Assembly: GCF_049243985.1 (NCBI RefSeq)
Contig: NC_135369.1
Span: 21,974,533 to 22,038,532 of the forward strand
DNA from: Paroedura picta
Lineage: Eukaryota > Chordata > Lepidosauria > Squamata > Gekkonidae
Length of the DNA: 64,000 bases
Direction: 5' to 3'
A program made the translations under genes and the position numbers. This document shows, in pieces, positions 31,240 through 42,956 of this stretch; positions within the stretch are counted from its first letter, which is position 1, and every line of letters begins with the position of its first letter. The notes under the pieces are model-generated. The model had not been told where the DNA came from, searched no databases, and was given only the letters and a program-made list of their open reading frames with translations.

Positions 31240-32390
31240 TAGTCAGGAGATCCGAAGACTGCCTGGCTGCCAGGCAAGAGATGTTCGGAGGTGGCTTGCC
31301 ATTGCCTGGTGTTCCTTGGCAGTCGCCCTTCTGCTAGATTCCCTTCTGTTTAGTTTCCAAGATCTGACAGGATGGGCCTTGCCTGGGCTATTTGGATCAG
31401 GGCTGCAACAACAAAGCAGTCTGTAGCCTCTGTTAAGTCCAAACTGAATCAAATTTGGGGATAACTGTTCATTAGTGATTTTACAGCGAAGCCCTCCCTT
31501 TGGAGACTTTTTGCCCCCTCCCCCCAAATTGGTCGACTTTGAATTTGGCAGCAAAGCATTCTGGAAGACTGCAGTGTTCACCAGTAAATTCTACAAATGT
31601 TGCCTGTTGGAAGACAGATTTATGTCCATCCCGTTTTCATGCGCTGAGACTGAGTTGTTTGTCCTGTAGAGCCAGATGAAGACTGATCTGGGAAGGAGGA
31701 GCAGTGTTTTATCAAGGGCAAGAGCCAAGAAACGGGGATGGTCTTGTAAACAGAGGGCAGCGTGAGTTTGAAATTTCAGCTCGAAAACACTCAAAGGAGG
31801 CACCTTCCTCCTCCAGGGGGTGGAGAGATCTTCCTAGATCGGCTCAAAGGATTCAGCATCCTGTTTCCAACAGGATTACAGAAAATCCTGTGGCCGGTGG
31901 AACTTGATGCGCAGCAAAACCCATTTACACACAAGGCAAGCCTTCTGGCTCAGTCAGCTTGTAGATGTCACCTGGAAGTGATGTCGGGGACATCAGAGGG
32001 TCAATGTTCTGGCTTTGGAGCAAAACTCTATGGCAGAATTAGCTTCTAACCATGGAGTTTTGCCACCAAACCAGAGCGTCCCACACATGACACTATGCGT
32101 TACAGGAAAATCTACTTCTAAAGTGCATTGAAAGTTAAACCTGTATGGGATGATCCTTTGACAACATCCCAAAACTACAGTTCCCAGATTTCCACAGGAG
32201 AATCCGTGTCAGTGCGTGCCATTTTTTTAGGTGTGGGCTGGAACGGGATGTGAAGTGAAACTTTCTAGAATTCTTTCCAGAGGTGTGCCAGCCTTATCAG
32301 ACCTTGGAAGCGTGGACTGGGTACCGCGCCTGTTACTGTCTTCCTGAAGATTTCACAGAATTATGGCTAATTTCCAGTTATTTATTTACA
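31240..32390. other. Unassigned sequence
   Basis: No recognised element apart from a short RTE/CR1-like piece near 31250-31330. No exon signals worth calling. A GTTGCCAAC-type MITE remnant is at 32395-32540. Confidence 0.3.
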
Positions 32391-32585
32391 ACATATATTC
32401 CACGTCTCCTGGAGAAAAGGGCTGCTTTGGAAGGTAGGTTGCATGGCATTATATTCTTATGAGGTCTCTCCATTCCTTAAATCCCATTATCTCAAGCTCC
32501 ACCCTGAAAGCTCCAGGTATGGAAACTGACAACCCATTGGAACAGACCTCCCTCGCATTATTTTTATATATGCTGACAAGAATGT

Positions 32586-33655
32586 CATCATGCTGTAATG
32601 GTTAAGAGTGGTGGAATCTCATCTGGAGAACCAGGTTTGATTCCCCGCTCCCCCTTCACATGCAGCCAGCAGTGTGACCTTGGGCTAGTTACAGTTCTCT
32701 TAGAGTTTTTCTCACAGACCAGTTCTATTGGGGCCATTCTGCACCCCATAAATATAGTGAAATGCTTGTGCCATATTTTTGGCGTTTTGCACGATGATGC
32801 CAGCACCCAGCGTCCAAGCAGCAAACCGGTAGCTACATCCTCTATTTTAAAGCGCTAGCTGGAGAATCGCATAAATTGGATTCCCCAAGCTAAAAAGCAC
32901 CAGCTGGAGGAGAGGAACGAGCAAGCCACATGCCAAGGAAATGTGTGGAGCCAAAGTAGCTCTATCTCCACCTCCAGTTCCCACCCTGGCACCTGCCTCC
33001 CTCTCCCTTTTCCAGGGGATGGGTTTTTAAAAAAAATCAAACTGCCTGGAGCAACAAATTATGCAGGCAAAGCAAAAAAAAATTCCCCACAGTTTAAACA
33101 CAAAGCATGCCCCGTGCCCCAAATCAGGAACAAGATTAATTTTTTAAAGATTAGGCTCGTGATTCCATAAGGGGTGGCATTATAAAAAAGCACTATGCAT
33201 CTATGATTAGATACATAGGCATTTTAATGGAGGAAAAGTCTTACTTTTTAAAAAAATTAGCTGGCACCATGGGCCCTTTAAAGCATGGAGAAAGGGAATT
33301 GGCTGCTTGGCTTGATTGACAGGCAGAAGAGAGTCGCATGTAAAGCACGTTGCTCTCTTCCACCATTTCAAGCAGGCATGCAGAGTGTAAGGCATGTAAG
33401 AAGGTAGCAGACAAAGCGAGAGAGCCAGAAGGTGATTAATGGCCGGAGGCATGATTATTTTTAGCGCTACGCCTTTTCACTGGAGTAATGCTATTTTTTT
33501 TAATGTGCAGAATTGCCCTTAGAGCCCTCTCGGCCCCATCTACTTCACAAAGTGTCTGTTGTGGGGAGAGGAAGGGAAAGAATGCTTAAAAACCACTTTG
33601 GGACTCCTCCGTGTAGAGAAAAACAAGGTATAAAAAACAACTTTTCTTCTTCTTT
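32586..33655 (+). mobile_element. tRNA-derived SINE split by transposon D
   Basis: SINE parts are at 32586-32730 and 33519-33655. They join in register (AGTTCTATT then AGAGCCCTCTCGGCC), which proves the intervening 788 bp was inserted later. Confidence 0.8.
32731..33518. mobile_element. Non-autonomous DNA transposon D, copy 2
   Basis: 788 bp from GGGCCATTCTGCACC to GTGCAGAATTGCCC, inserted in a SINE with flanks TTG (32728-32730) and TTA (33519-33521). It shares long blocks with 2588-3550 and 49278-50084. No coding frame. Confidence 0.8.
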
Positions 33656-33668
33656 ACATGGTTTACAG

Positions 33669-33804
33669 CAGGGGTAGTCAACCTGTGGTCCTCCAGATGT
33701 CCATGGACTACAATTCCCATGAGCCCCTGCCAGCATTCGCTGGCAGGGGCTCATGGGAATTGTAGTCCATGGACATCTGGAGGACCACAGGTTGACTATC
33801 CCTG
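33669..33804. mobile_element. Palindromic hAT MITE
   Basis: 136 bp; flanks GTTTACAG and GTTTCCAG (7/8 match). Confidence 0.85.
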
Positions 33805-34405
33805 GTTTCCAGAGTAACATTAGCAGAAGGCAGGGTCTTATCTTGCTTACAATTTACGTTTTTAAGGAAAGAAGGAGCCTGGACAGTACTGAGTGAGTCG
33901 GTTTGACATCTTGTTATTTATTTATTTATTATCGGTTATTAAAATGTTAAAATTGTCTAGAAAATAACAGGCCTATTACGATGCAACCCTGGAGCATGAC
34001 ACTTGCTCCCTGTGGCTGCACTGTATGAAGGATGGCTTATTGGTGAAGAACTCACCTCGGGGCCAGCTTCCCCAGAGTGTCTGAGTATCCCATAAATTCT
34101 GTCCCTCATCAGTTGCTTCCGTAATGGATTTCCGCTGCATTTTTTCTTGCATATCTTAAAAGATTTTCCCTATGGCTGCTGCATAAGATGTTTTCACATC
34201 TATAAGTAGAGACCAGTTGTTCTGCTGGTGATAAAGGGTGGAGAGGCCTCTATTGACCACTCTGCGGAGGCTCTCGGCAACAACCTGCATGCACAAAAGC
34301 CAGGTACGGTAGGGAGATGGCTGCAGTAACTGGGCGAGATTGAGTCGGAAAGTCGCCTGGATCCAAACGAACGAATGAATGAATGAATGAATGAATGAAT
34401 GAATG
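33805..34405. other. Unassigned sequence ending in (GAAT)n
   Basis: No recognised element until the GAAT microsatellite at 34368-34406 and a short GAC/GAA-rich run that grades into the SINE tail that follows. Confidence 0.4.
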
Positions 34406-34408
34406 AGA

Positions 34409-34698
34409 TGAAGAAGACGAGGACGAGGACGAGTTGGTTCTTATACACCACTTTTCCCTACCAGAAGGAGTCTCAAAGCAGCTTACCCTCCCCTTCCCTT
34501 TCCTCTCCCCACAACAGACATTCTGTGAGGTGGGTAAGGCTGAGAGAGCCCTGATATTCCTGCTCAGTCAGAACAGCTTAATCAGTGCTGTGACAAGCCC
34601 AAGGTCGCCCAGGCGGCTGCATGAGGAGGAGCACAGAATCAAACCCAGCTCTCCAGATCAGGAGTCTGCACTCCTAACCCCTACACCAAGTTGGCTTG
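34409..34698 (-). mobile_element. tRNA-derived SINE
   Basis: Full-length minus copy, GAGTTGGTTCTTATACACC to CTACACCAAGTTGGCT. Confidence 0.8.
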
Positions 34699-34699
34699 G

Positions 34700-35675
34700 A
34701 GAAGTTTGTCTCATCCCAGTACACTGTCTTCCCTGCTTGACACAAGTGGGGTTAACTGAGTCTATGTTCATTGATGCAGAAGTCAGCCCAATGGGCTCAG
34801 CAAGGTTCATTACAAAGCAAATGTGTGCGGAATACCGTAAGCAAACAAGAAACTCTGGCCTTCCCAGACAGAAAGATGAAGAAGATTAGGAGCATACAAA
34901 ATACATCAAGGCTGGAAGGCATCCAATTGCTGGGCTAGGAGACTGCCCTTTCTTGTACCATGAAGGAAACACCTTCTCAGGTAGAAGGAGTGTACGATTC
35001 TTCAGTCAAGGTATACAATAGCTACCCTCTCCTGCTAGAACCCTCAAACAGGCCCAAGGTCATGGCATGCACCTAGAATAACCATATCAGATGAGTGCAT
35101 TTGGATTCTCTGTTCCACTTAATATTTCTGGTAAGGCCTTGGAGGAGGAGCTGGTCTCATGGCTTAAGTGCCACTCAGCACGTAACACCCACTCAGGGCA
35201 GCTGTCCCGCCCCTCAGTGCCTCCTCCTCCAACCAGTTTGCCCATCTGTCCAGTAGCCAGCCAATCGTCTTCTGTCCCCCACCCCTGACCACCCCATCCT
35301 CCTTCTACTTTCCTCCGAGGCTCGGAGGCTGCAGATCCCTGCCGTGCGACAGCTGCCCCTGCTGGTGAGTTCCATAACAGCTGCCTGCAGCCTTTCCAGG
35401 TCCTGGGGGGAAGGGGAGGCCATCCATAGAATTCTTCCATTTCAGCCTCCTAATCTAGCGCCCGTTGTATTCCTGAATGCAACAGGCTTGGCCCCTAGTT
35501 TATTTATATTGCACTTTCCTCCCTTGCTGGGGCTCAGACTTAGAATATTCTTCTCTGCACCTCCTTTTATTCTTTACAACCACCCTGTGAGGAAGGCCAC
35601 AGTGACAGTTTGTGATGGCACCAGGGTCACCAGGCAAGCTTCCAAAGTGGGAGTGGAGATTCAAACCATAATGGG
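34700..35675. other. Mostly unassigned sequence
   Basis: A retroposon tail (CAACCACCCTGTGAGGAAGG region, 35495-35670) is recognisable. The rest has no clear family; a moderately GC-rich part at 35130-35420 shows no exon signal. Confidence 0.35.
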
Positions 35676-35930
35676 TTTAAACTACAAGTACAACGATATA
35701 GGCTAGATATCAGGGGGAAAAATTTCACAGTCAGAGTAGTTCAGCAGTGGAATAGGCTGCCTAAGGAGGTGGTGAGCTCCCCCTCACTGGCAGTCTTCAA
35801 GCAAAGGTTGGATACACACTTTTCTTGGATGCTTTAGGATGCTTAGGGCTGAACCTGCGTTGAGCAGGGGGTTGGACTAGATGGCCTGTATGGCCCCTTT
35901 CAACTCTTTGATTCTATGATTCTATAAACC
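35676..35930 (+). mobile_element. CR1 3' tail
   Basis: Plus-oriented, starting in ORF2 C-terminal sequence (GGGTTTAAACTACAAGTACA) and ending in TTTGATTCTATGATTCTAT. Confidence 0.8.
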
Positions 35931-36018
35931 CAGGTTTCTCGGGATTCCAACCCAACTGGCTCTCCATTGCTTGCAGATCAAGCTCAAAAGGAGAGCTAGT
36001 CCAACAGTACCAGACCTG

Positions 36019-36148
36019 GGCCCATTCTGCACACATAGGATAATGCACTTTCAATGTGCTTTGGCTGCTGGATTTTCCAGTGTGGAACAGGAAAATCTGC
36101 TTCCAATGTGCATTGAAAGTGCATTATCTATTGTGTGCAGAATAGGCC
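36019..36148. mobile_element. 130-bp palindromic Harbinger-like MITE
   Basis: GGCCCATTCTGCACAC at the left, GTGTGCAGAATAGGCC at the right, arms extending through ATAATGCACTTTCAATGTGC. A 3-bp duplication CTG is on both sides. Confidence 0.75.
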
Positions 36149-36154
36149 CTGGAT

Positions 36155-36345
36155 AAGCCAGGCTCACTCAATCTTGGAAACTAAGAAAGGTCAGCCCTGC
36201 CTGAAATTTGGATGGGAGACCTCTCAGGAATACTAGGCTTGTGACATGGAGGCAGGTGATGGTAAACCACCCCTGAAGCCTCTTTCCCTGGAAACCCACC
36301 GGGGTCGCCATAAGTCCAGCACTTGATGCACTGCACCATGCTGGT
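36155..36345 (+). mobile_element. 5S rRNA-derived SINE
   Basis: Contains TTTGGATGGGAGACCTCTCA and GGAAACTAAGAAAGGTCAG, which align with the 3' half of 5S rRNA including its internal promoter region. The tail GTCGCCATAAGTCCAGC is Bov-B-like. Related copies at 58620-58800 and 63535-63870. Confidence 0.75.
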
Positions 36346-36568
36346 TCTCAGCTGCTTGCAGTCCAGTGGATATTAAAGGGACTGCTAGAGGGACTTGCCT
36401 GAAAGCTGATGGCATTAAAGTTCAGGGCTGTTCTCATTAGCTTGTCAGGTAGAATAGGCAGTGAGAAAGTAACTGGCCCTTGGTCACCCAGTGAGACAGA
36501 GCAGGGATTTGAGCACAGATCTGACCACTACACACACATGCAAAACAGTGTCCTAGAGAAACCTAACC

Positions 36569-36842
36569 TGGCAGTTTGGTGTAGTGGTTAGGAGTGCGGA
36601 CTTCTAATCTGGCGAGATGGTTTGATTCCCTGCTCCCCCATATGCAGCCAGCTGGTTGACCTTGGGCTCATCACAGCACTGGTAAAGCTGTTCTGACCAA
36701 GCAGTAATATCATGGCTCTCTCAGCCTCACTTCCCTCACAGGGTGTCTGTTGTGGGGAGAGGAAAGGGAAGGGGACTGTAAGCCACTTTGAGACTCCTTC
36801 AGGGAGAGAAAAGTGGCATATAAGAACCAACTCTTCTTCTTT
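36569..36842 (+). mobile_element. tRNA-derived SINE
   Basis: Complete plus-strand copy, GGCAGTTTGGTGTAGTGG to ATATAAGAACCAACTCTTC. Confidence 0.85.
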
Positions 36843-37035
36843 AGAGAGGCATGCTTTGTGTGACAACTTTGGGGGGAAATTTCTTTTTGGCTTTGCCTGC
36901 ATGCTTTGGGTAGAGAAAAGTGGCCTATAAGAACCAAGTCTTCTTCTTCTTCTTCTTCTTCTTCTTCTTCTTCTTCTTCTTCTTCTTCTTCTTCTTCTTC
37001 TTCTTCTTCTTCTTCTTCTTCTTCTTCTTCTTCTC
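36843..37035 (+). mobile_element. Transposon D fragment followed by a SINE end with long (TTC)n
   Basis: 36843-36909 is a reversed fragment of transposon D (matches 49605-49680). 36910-36940 is the SINE 3' end, then about 31 TTC units to 37035. Confidence 0.65.
36941..37035 (+). repeat. (TTC)n microsatellite, longest in the window
   Basis: About 31 uninterrupted TTC units, also a SINE tail. Confidence 0.95.
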
Positions 37036-37439
37036 TAGTTCTGCGCACTCCACTCCCTTCCTCCCTCTGCTCCAGGCCAGGATATGCAGCTCACTTCTGC
37101 TGACCAGAGCAGTCCAGCCAGGAGACTTTTTTCTTTTCTTTTCCATGTCAGTCACTGTCCTGCTGATCTTATTTATTATTGAGATTTCTTGACCCTCCCC
37201 CCTGGCAAACCGGCTGGGTTGGTTTCCAGCATAGTTACTTTTACAAACAATGCAGTACTTCATAGAGAATCCGTTAAAAGTCAACCATTATAATTAGATT
37301 AGCTAAAACCTGTTAGAACCACCTAACGTTCAAACCATCATACAGTAGCCATCAGCTACTAACTCTTTTAGCATATTGCTGCCATACAATTAAATGCAAG
37401 CAGCCAGGTTTCTCCAGCAGAGCACAGGTGGATGCATTT

Positions 37440-37660
37440 ATTTTTTTTTTATCTACTTGCTCCCTACTTTTCTTGTCCCCAGCAGGAACGGAAAGCCCTC
37501 CTCCACTTTATCCTCACAACCACCCTATGAGGTAGGTTAGGCTTAGGCTGAGAGGGCGGGACTGGCCCAAGGTCACCCTGCAAGCTTCCACGGCAGAACG
37601 GGGCTTCAGACTGGATCCTAGTCCAGCCCTCTAAGCATGAGACCATGCTGGTGCAGGCAG
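37440..37660 (-). mobile_element. Second tRNA-SINE type
   Basis: Minus-oriented: CCTCACAACCACCCTATGAGG, CTGGCCCAAGGTCACCCTGC, AAGCATGAGACCATGCTGG. Differs from the TTC-tailed SINE in its 3' half. Confidence 0.6.
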
Positions 37661-38056
37661 CTGTGGAAGGGAAGAATGTGGGCAGCTACTTTTGCCATTA
37701 ATCTACATTTGAGCCCCTGCACCAGGCCTTGCACTCTGATGCTGACAGCACCATTGGAGTCCAGCAGGTTGAGAAGGGTCTGGGGACACAGCTCAGAACA
37801 ATAATGCTCTTTGTATCTGATATGCGTGCCTTAAAAAGAAGAAGAAAGGCATTGAAGGGAGGGGGCGGCTCTCCTTCCCTCCCACACTGGTCACTTGGCA
37901 ACCTGGTAGTACCAGAATATTTTTCGTCCTTCAAAGAACATTCTATTTATATATTCTGGAGAGGGTGAATAACCACCTCTGCTTCTCATTGGGCCTTGAA
38001 AGCCCTTTGGAGTTGCCATAAGTTGTTGGTGACTTGACTGCACAGTTCACCCACTC

Positions 38057-38426
38057 AGAAGAAGAAGAAGAAGAGTTCATTCTTATATGCCGCTTTTCTC
38101 TACCCAAAGGAGGCTCAAAGCGGCTTACAGTCACCTTCCCTTCCCTCTCCCCACAACAGACACCCTGTGAGGTGGGTGAGGCAGAGAGAGCCCTGATATT
38201 CCTGCTCAGTCGGAACAGCTTTATCAGTGCCATGGCGAGCCCAAGGTCAACCAGCTGGCTGCATGTGGGGGAGCAGGGAATCAAATTGGCTCGCCAGATT
38301 AGAAGTCCGCACTCCTAACCACTACACCAAACTGCCAACTGGCTGCATGTGGGGGAGTGCAGAATCGAACCAGGCATGCCAGATTAGAAGTCCACGCTCC
38401 TAACCACTATGCCAAACTGGCTCTCA
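38057..38426 (-). mobile_element. tRNA-derived SINE followed by a second SINE head
   Basis: 38057-38330 is a full minus copy. 38337-38426 repeats the head region (CTGGCTGCATGTGGGGGAGT to CAAACTGGCTCTCA), so two heads lie in tandem. Confidence 0.8.
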
Positions 38427-38429
38427 TGC

Positions 38430-39245
38430 ACAGAGCCACAGCCACTCAGTGGAGCTAACCTCTGACCCTGAGCTAACCTCTGACCCTGAAGCCAGCTCAG
38501 TCCTCCTGACCTTTCAAGAGCAATATCCTTTGGGCCAGAAGCAGCAGCAGATAAATTTGCTAAAATAAGATTAAAATCTGCAACTGGATAAAATTGAAAA
38601 TCATAGGGGAAGGGCATCCATGTGTAAATACCTTTCATTTCAGGGACGGCCAGCCATTCAGGTTTGGCTGCTACCTTAGATTGCTGTGTCGATCCCTTTT
38701 CATTCCTCATACCGCATCAGTATTTAAGAAGATGTTGCCAGGTTACCTCTTAATCTTTCTCATCAACCAGTTGCTGTCTTCCTGTAAACCCTGTGTCTGG
38801 CAAGTGTCTTCCTGTAACTCCTGTGCGGTTAGCACAAAAACTAATGCGCTGCAATTCTGTGGAGAAGCAGGAACCTCTCCCCCCCACCACCACCCTGCAC
38901 ATGTCCCCGCGCACACATTTCCCAACAGCATCAAACGCGGAGCAAAGAACCCAAGTGGAAACAACCCAAGTGTCTCTGTCAATCGTTGCAGGGGGAAATT
39001 TTGCCCTTGGAGAAAAGGTACACAGAAGTGGTGTGTGCTTATTGAAGTGTACATGCTCCTCCCAGCCACTACCACCCAAAAGAGCCAGCCAAGCCCCAGC
39101 CGAGCCTCTCAGGTGACTCTCAGCTATCATGACCCAAGCTGCCTCCGCACTACGACATCCACATGTTCCCACCAGTCTACAGATTTGGCCCTGGATCAAG
39201 TTTTAATTCCGGGGCACTATTTGGATAGGAACCATGGGAGGCTGT
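38430..39245. other. Unassigned sequence
   Basis: A 231-codon plus-strand open frame (38594-39289) was examined; its composition is not protein-like and overlaps equally long frames on the other strand. A 16-bp tandem duplication (GAGCTAACCTCTGACC) is at 38450-38490. Confidence 0.35.
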
Positions 39246-39935
39246 CATGGGTCAGCTGCAGTCTTCTGACTCCTCAAAGGAGGAGCTGAAGGGCAATCAA
39301 GGGGCACAGACAGAAGTTCTGTCAGGGGAGTTGGAAGAGCCGGCTGCCCAGCCAGAAGCCCCCGCAGAAGGCTCTCCATCCAGCAGTCAGCCCCTCTTAG
39401 GATCAGCTGCTAGGGATCAGCTTGACAGCTCTCCTAGAATCATAGAGTTGGAAGGGACCACCTGGGTCATCTAGTCCAACCCCCTGCACTATGCAGGACA
39501 CTCACAACCCTATCGCTCATCCACTGTAATCTGCCGCCCCTGTAACCTGATAGCCCCTCTGAAACAGCTGTGGCTCATTGCTGCCAGGAAACTGGCAGGT
39601 AGACGCACCCACCTGTGATCTTGTCATCCATTAGCAGAACAGGGAGAGTGATCACAGGATGAGAGCTAAATCTCTGATATCAAGCTTATTAGGGCAGTTG
39701 AGACCTTGGCCTTGTTTGGGCGCAAATGTGCACAATGCTCAATCCAGCACCCACCTCACCTGACCCCTGCCTGAAATCCTGCCATATTTCTTGGGCATTC
39801 TGACTCTGGACTAGAACCCTGACCCCCCCCCCCTTTGGACCTCCTGTGCCTACTTGACTGGACCTCTAGCATTCTGATGTGGCCTTGCCGACTAATCTCT
39901 GATTCCTCAAGCACACTGAACGGCTGCTGAAACCC
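39246..39935 (+). mobile_element. Possible LTR-like fossil with CR1 tail inserted
   Basis: Starts TGTCATGGG and has a repetitive CTCTGGACTAGAACCC style of 3' part seen in some vertebrate LTRs. A CR1 tail (39434-39540, minus) sits inside. Broken and old; the family is a guess. Confidence 0.2.
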
Positions 39936-40189
39936 AACACCTCTGCCTGAGACTCACAGCCTGTACCCATGTGGGGAGAGATGGCTTAATCCACCTGCAG
40001 ATATCATTTTTCTGATCTGAAATGTCCTGTGGAGTTGCCTTTTGTCTTGTTGCGGGACATCGATCCATGCAGGCTATGTTAACGAGGCTCTGTGGATCCA
40101 TTTAAGGTTGGCAAAACAGCTCCAGGGGCTGGGAGTTCTTCCCTTCAGCTCTGCCCACAGACCCATCCTAGGTTCCACCCCAGTTCTTC

Positions 40190-40395
40190 CTGAGGTTGCA
40201 ACCTCCAAGTGGGAACCAGAGATCTCCCAGTATGACAACTGACTTCTAGGCTACTGAGATCAGTTCCCCAGAAGGAAATGGCAGCTTTGGAGGATGGATT
40301 CGAAGGCAGTACATTCCCGCACAGCTCCCTTCTTGCCCCAAACTCTACCTTCCTCAGAGTTTCTGAATCGCCAGAAATTTCCCAAGCTGTGGACA
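40190..40395. mobile_element. GTTGCCAAC-type MITE remnant
   Basis: GAGGTTGCAACCTCCAAG at the left with the CAGTTCCCCAGAAGGAAATGG core. Strongly eroded. Confidence 0.4.
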
Positions 40396-40555
40396 ACTTC
40401 CTCCTGACTCCACCCCTAATGCCCTCCTAGGCTTAGGCTCGATCCTTTCTCCAAATCTCTGAGACCCTTTCCTTGACTCCACCCAACACCCATCCAGTCC
40501 TGCCTCTAGAACTCTGTGCTTCTTCCCCTGACTACACCTATAATACCAGCCCGGG

Positions 40556-41197
40556 CTGAATCTGCATGGAGCTTTTATTCCAATCCCAGGTCGATTCAGT
40601 CCCTGCTGTCTACACCGAATGCAATTTCCATTTTGATTTTGTCCGATTTAAATTTTCCCTCTGCAACAAGCATGATTGTTCCGGAGTGACCTTACCTTTC
40701 CCCCATGATATCCTGGATATGACCTTCGATATTTGAAAAATTGGCATGAGTAAAGGTGCAGCTCTCTGCTTTTCCTGAACTAACTTGCTGCCTCAAGCCT
40801 CCAACGCTGTAGAAAAGCCATGATTGGCCAGAACGTCAGTTCAAAGGTTTCCTCATTCCCAGGTTGCAAGGCTTCCCTTAAAAGGGAAGCCCTAACTTTT
40901 CTCAGCTGAAGCTCCAGCAGCCCTAACTTATCTTGGCAGAGGTTTTCCTCTTGGATTTATTCCCCCTCCTCTGCTGTCTCCAATCCTCTCCCACCACCCC
41001 TGTTCAAGAAAAGAAAGAGGCTCCTGCTGCGCTTGGCTCCCCCCCTCCCCTCTTTTGAGCTTCTCTAATCACATGCAGAACACTTTTCTGGTTCAATGGG
41101 GGTGATAGAGGAAGACCCGAGTTCAAATCAATCTGAATTCAGCAGGATCCACAACTGAATAAACAAAGTAAGTGCAGAATCAGCCCTGGACTCCATC
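40556..41197 (-). mobile_element. Non-autonomous DNA transposon C, copy 2
   Basis: Reverse-oriented partner of 5876-6494, from GGGCTGAATCTGCATGG to AAGTGCAGAATCAGCCC. About 640 bp and non-coding. Confidence 0.7.
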
Positions 41198-41454
41198 CCA
41201 GTCCTACCTCCAAGCACTCCACTCGACTCTAGCTTCAGACCCATCCTGGCCTCTGCTTCCCTCCACACCCCTCCTTGACTCTGCTCACTACCAGAAACAT
41301 TTCAAAGGATGTGACGGCCCTTGGCTAGGGTGGCTAAATGAGTTAACAGGAAAGGTCTTGATTATGGCTATGAACCATAATGAAACTGACTCTTCCATGA
41401 ACAGAAGTAACAAACTGCTGAATAGAATATTCTGGGCAGGGCCACAGGGGCCGG

Positions 41455-41640
41455 CTTCTGAAGATGCCGTGCAACTGAAGGTGAAGCCTGAAAGGACAGA
41501 GGTGTTGGCTGGGAAGTCGGAAGCCTCAAAGGACACTGTTAAAAGCTGTGAAGTCATACTGGATGCAGCTTTACTACACGTTAAGGCTGCTGCAAAACAA
41601 AGGTTTTCTGCCAACCCAGCCTAACCTGTGATAGGCAAGT
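41455..41640 (+). mobile_element. L2-like LINE reverse transcriptase fragment
   Basis: The plus strand encodes LKVKPERTEVLAGKSEASKD and, after a few residues, EVILDAALLHVKAAAKQRF. This matches the KLNPDKTEVL...GVxLDxxLSMxxQ region of L2/CR1-group ORF2. A short isolated piece with no tail. Confidence 0.55.
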
Positions 41641-42094
41641 TAGCAAGACTGATGAGACTAACACCATTTTAAGAGTGTGTAGCATGAGTTTATAGACTAA
41701 TTTCAACTTTGGCTGGCTTCAGCTACTGTATAAAATGTTACCGTGCAAAGTAAGATGTGGTAAAGTGGGTAAGAGGGCGCGATGTCTAGTGCGATATCTA
41801 GGAACATTGTTGAATAAGCAGAACTGGTTTTTAAAATTCAGTTATCAAAGAAAAAATAATCGAAGGTTTAAATCTACGGTTTAAATCTTACATTTAAACA
41901 TAGTGCAAGAAACAATCCAAGCATTCTTGGAATTCTTCAGGTGGTCTTCTATTCATCAAATTAGTAAATTTAGCTATCACTGCATATTCTCTTAATTTCT
42001 CAAACCAGGAGTCCACATCAGGAAAATGTCATTTCCATCTTGCGGTGATGAGAATTCTGGCAAGACATTGTGGCGTAAAAGAAAACCTCTCTAG

Positions 42095-42275
42095 GACCGT
42101 TTATGCACTGGAGGTTTCATGCAGGGCTGCAGTCTGGAGTTTTAGTCATGGCAGGTTGCTCCACCTCTTCCTGCACCCACATGGGGGAGTATTTGGCCCA
42201 GTGCACCTCATCCGCCCCCAATCTGTGCTCCTGCATGGGAGGTGGGGCAGTGAAATTCTCAGTGCATAAACGGTC
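42095..42275. mobile_element. 181-bp MITE, copy 1
   Basis: Ends GACCGTTTATGCACTGG and CAGTGCATAAACGGTC. The 3-bp duplication TAG is on both sides. Same length as 52294-52474. A short L2-like fragment (42655-42700) lies further right. Confidence 0.8.
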
Positions 42276-42956
42276 TAGCAAACACACAGGAAAAATACCT
42301 GTGTCCAATGGGAACTTAATCTCTCAAGTTTCTCATGAATATTTATCCAAAACTTTTTAACCCTTCCACCTGTCTACCACATATGGTACAAAGAACCCAA
42401 GGCCTCGTGAAATCTCCAGCAGCTCCCATCATATTGATCAGACATTTTGCTTATAACTTTAGGGGAGAGATACCATCTATAAAACATCTTATGCCAATGT
42501 TCCCTCAATAATCAACATTTTGTTACTTTTACATTTCTAGAGCAGAGATGTTCCCATACATCAAAAGTTATCTCTTCCGCAAAGTTCTACATCCATCTCA
42601 CCCTGCGGGTCTTAACCTGCCCTGCTTCTTTCTCTAGTTTTCACATAAGTGGAGTTTATATAGCCCTGTGGAATTGTGGAAGTTTGGGTAGGGCCACCAT
42701 CTAGTTTTAGGCCTGGCAGATTACTGTGTTAGGAGACTTCTTATAGTAACGGGCCTTAAAAAAAGACATCTAAAAATTGATCAGTCACAAATCTGGAATC
42801 TAGAAAAGACGTCAGTAATCAATTTCAGCAGTTTCAGGCATTTTTGACCATCAGTGGTTAACATAGGAGAGTAAAAAAAATTTTTTTAATGAAGTTAACA
42901 CAGCTTACATTTCCTGGTTATCCCCAGTATAACCAACACATTCAGAATAACAGAAT

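Noticed and set aside
36155-36345. Possible 5S rRNA gene
   Set aside because: Only part of 5S is present, with many differences, and it continues into a retroposon tail.
36906-37284. Poly-Ser, poly-Phe and poly-Lys open frames
   Set aside because: They are translations of the (TTC)n tract. The same applies to the poly-Lys frame near 8138-8371.
38594-39289. 231-codon plus-strand open frame
   Set aside because: Residue composition is not protein-like, no domain recognised, and equally long frames occur on the opposite strand.
41172-41624. 150-codon frame as a host gene
   Set aside because: Its second half matches an L2-group LINE reverse transcriptase segment and the first part is unrelated flank.
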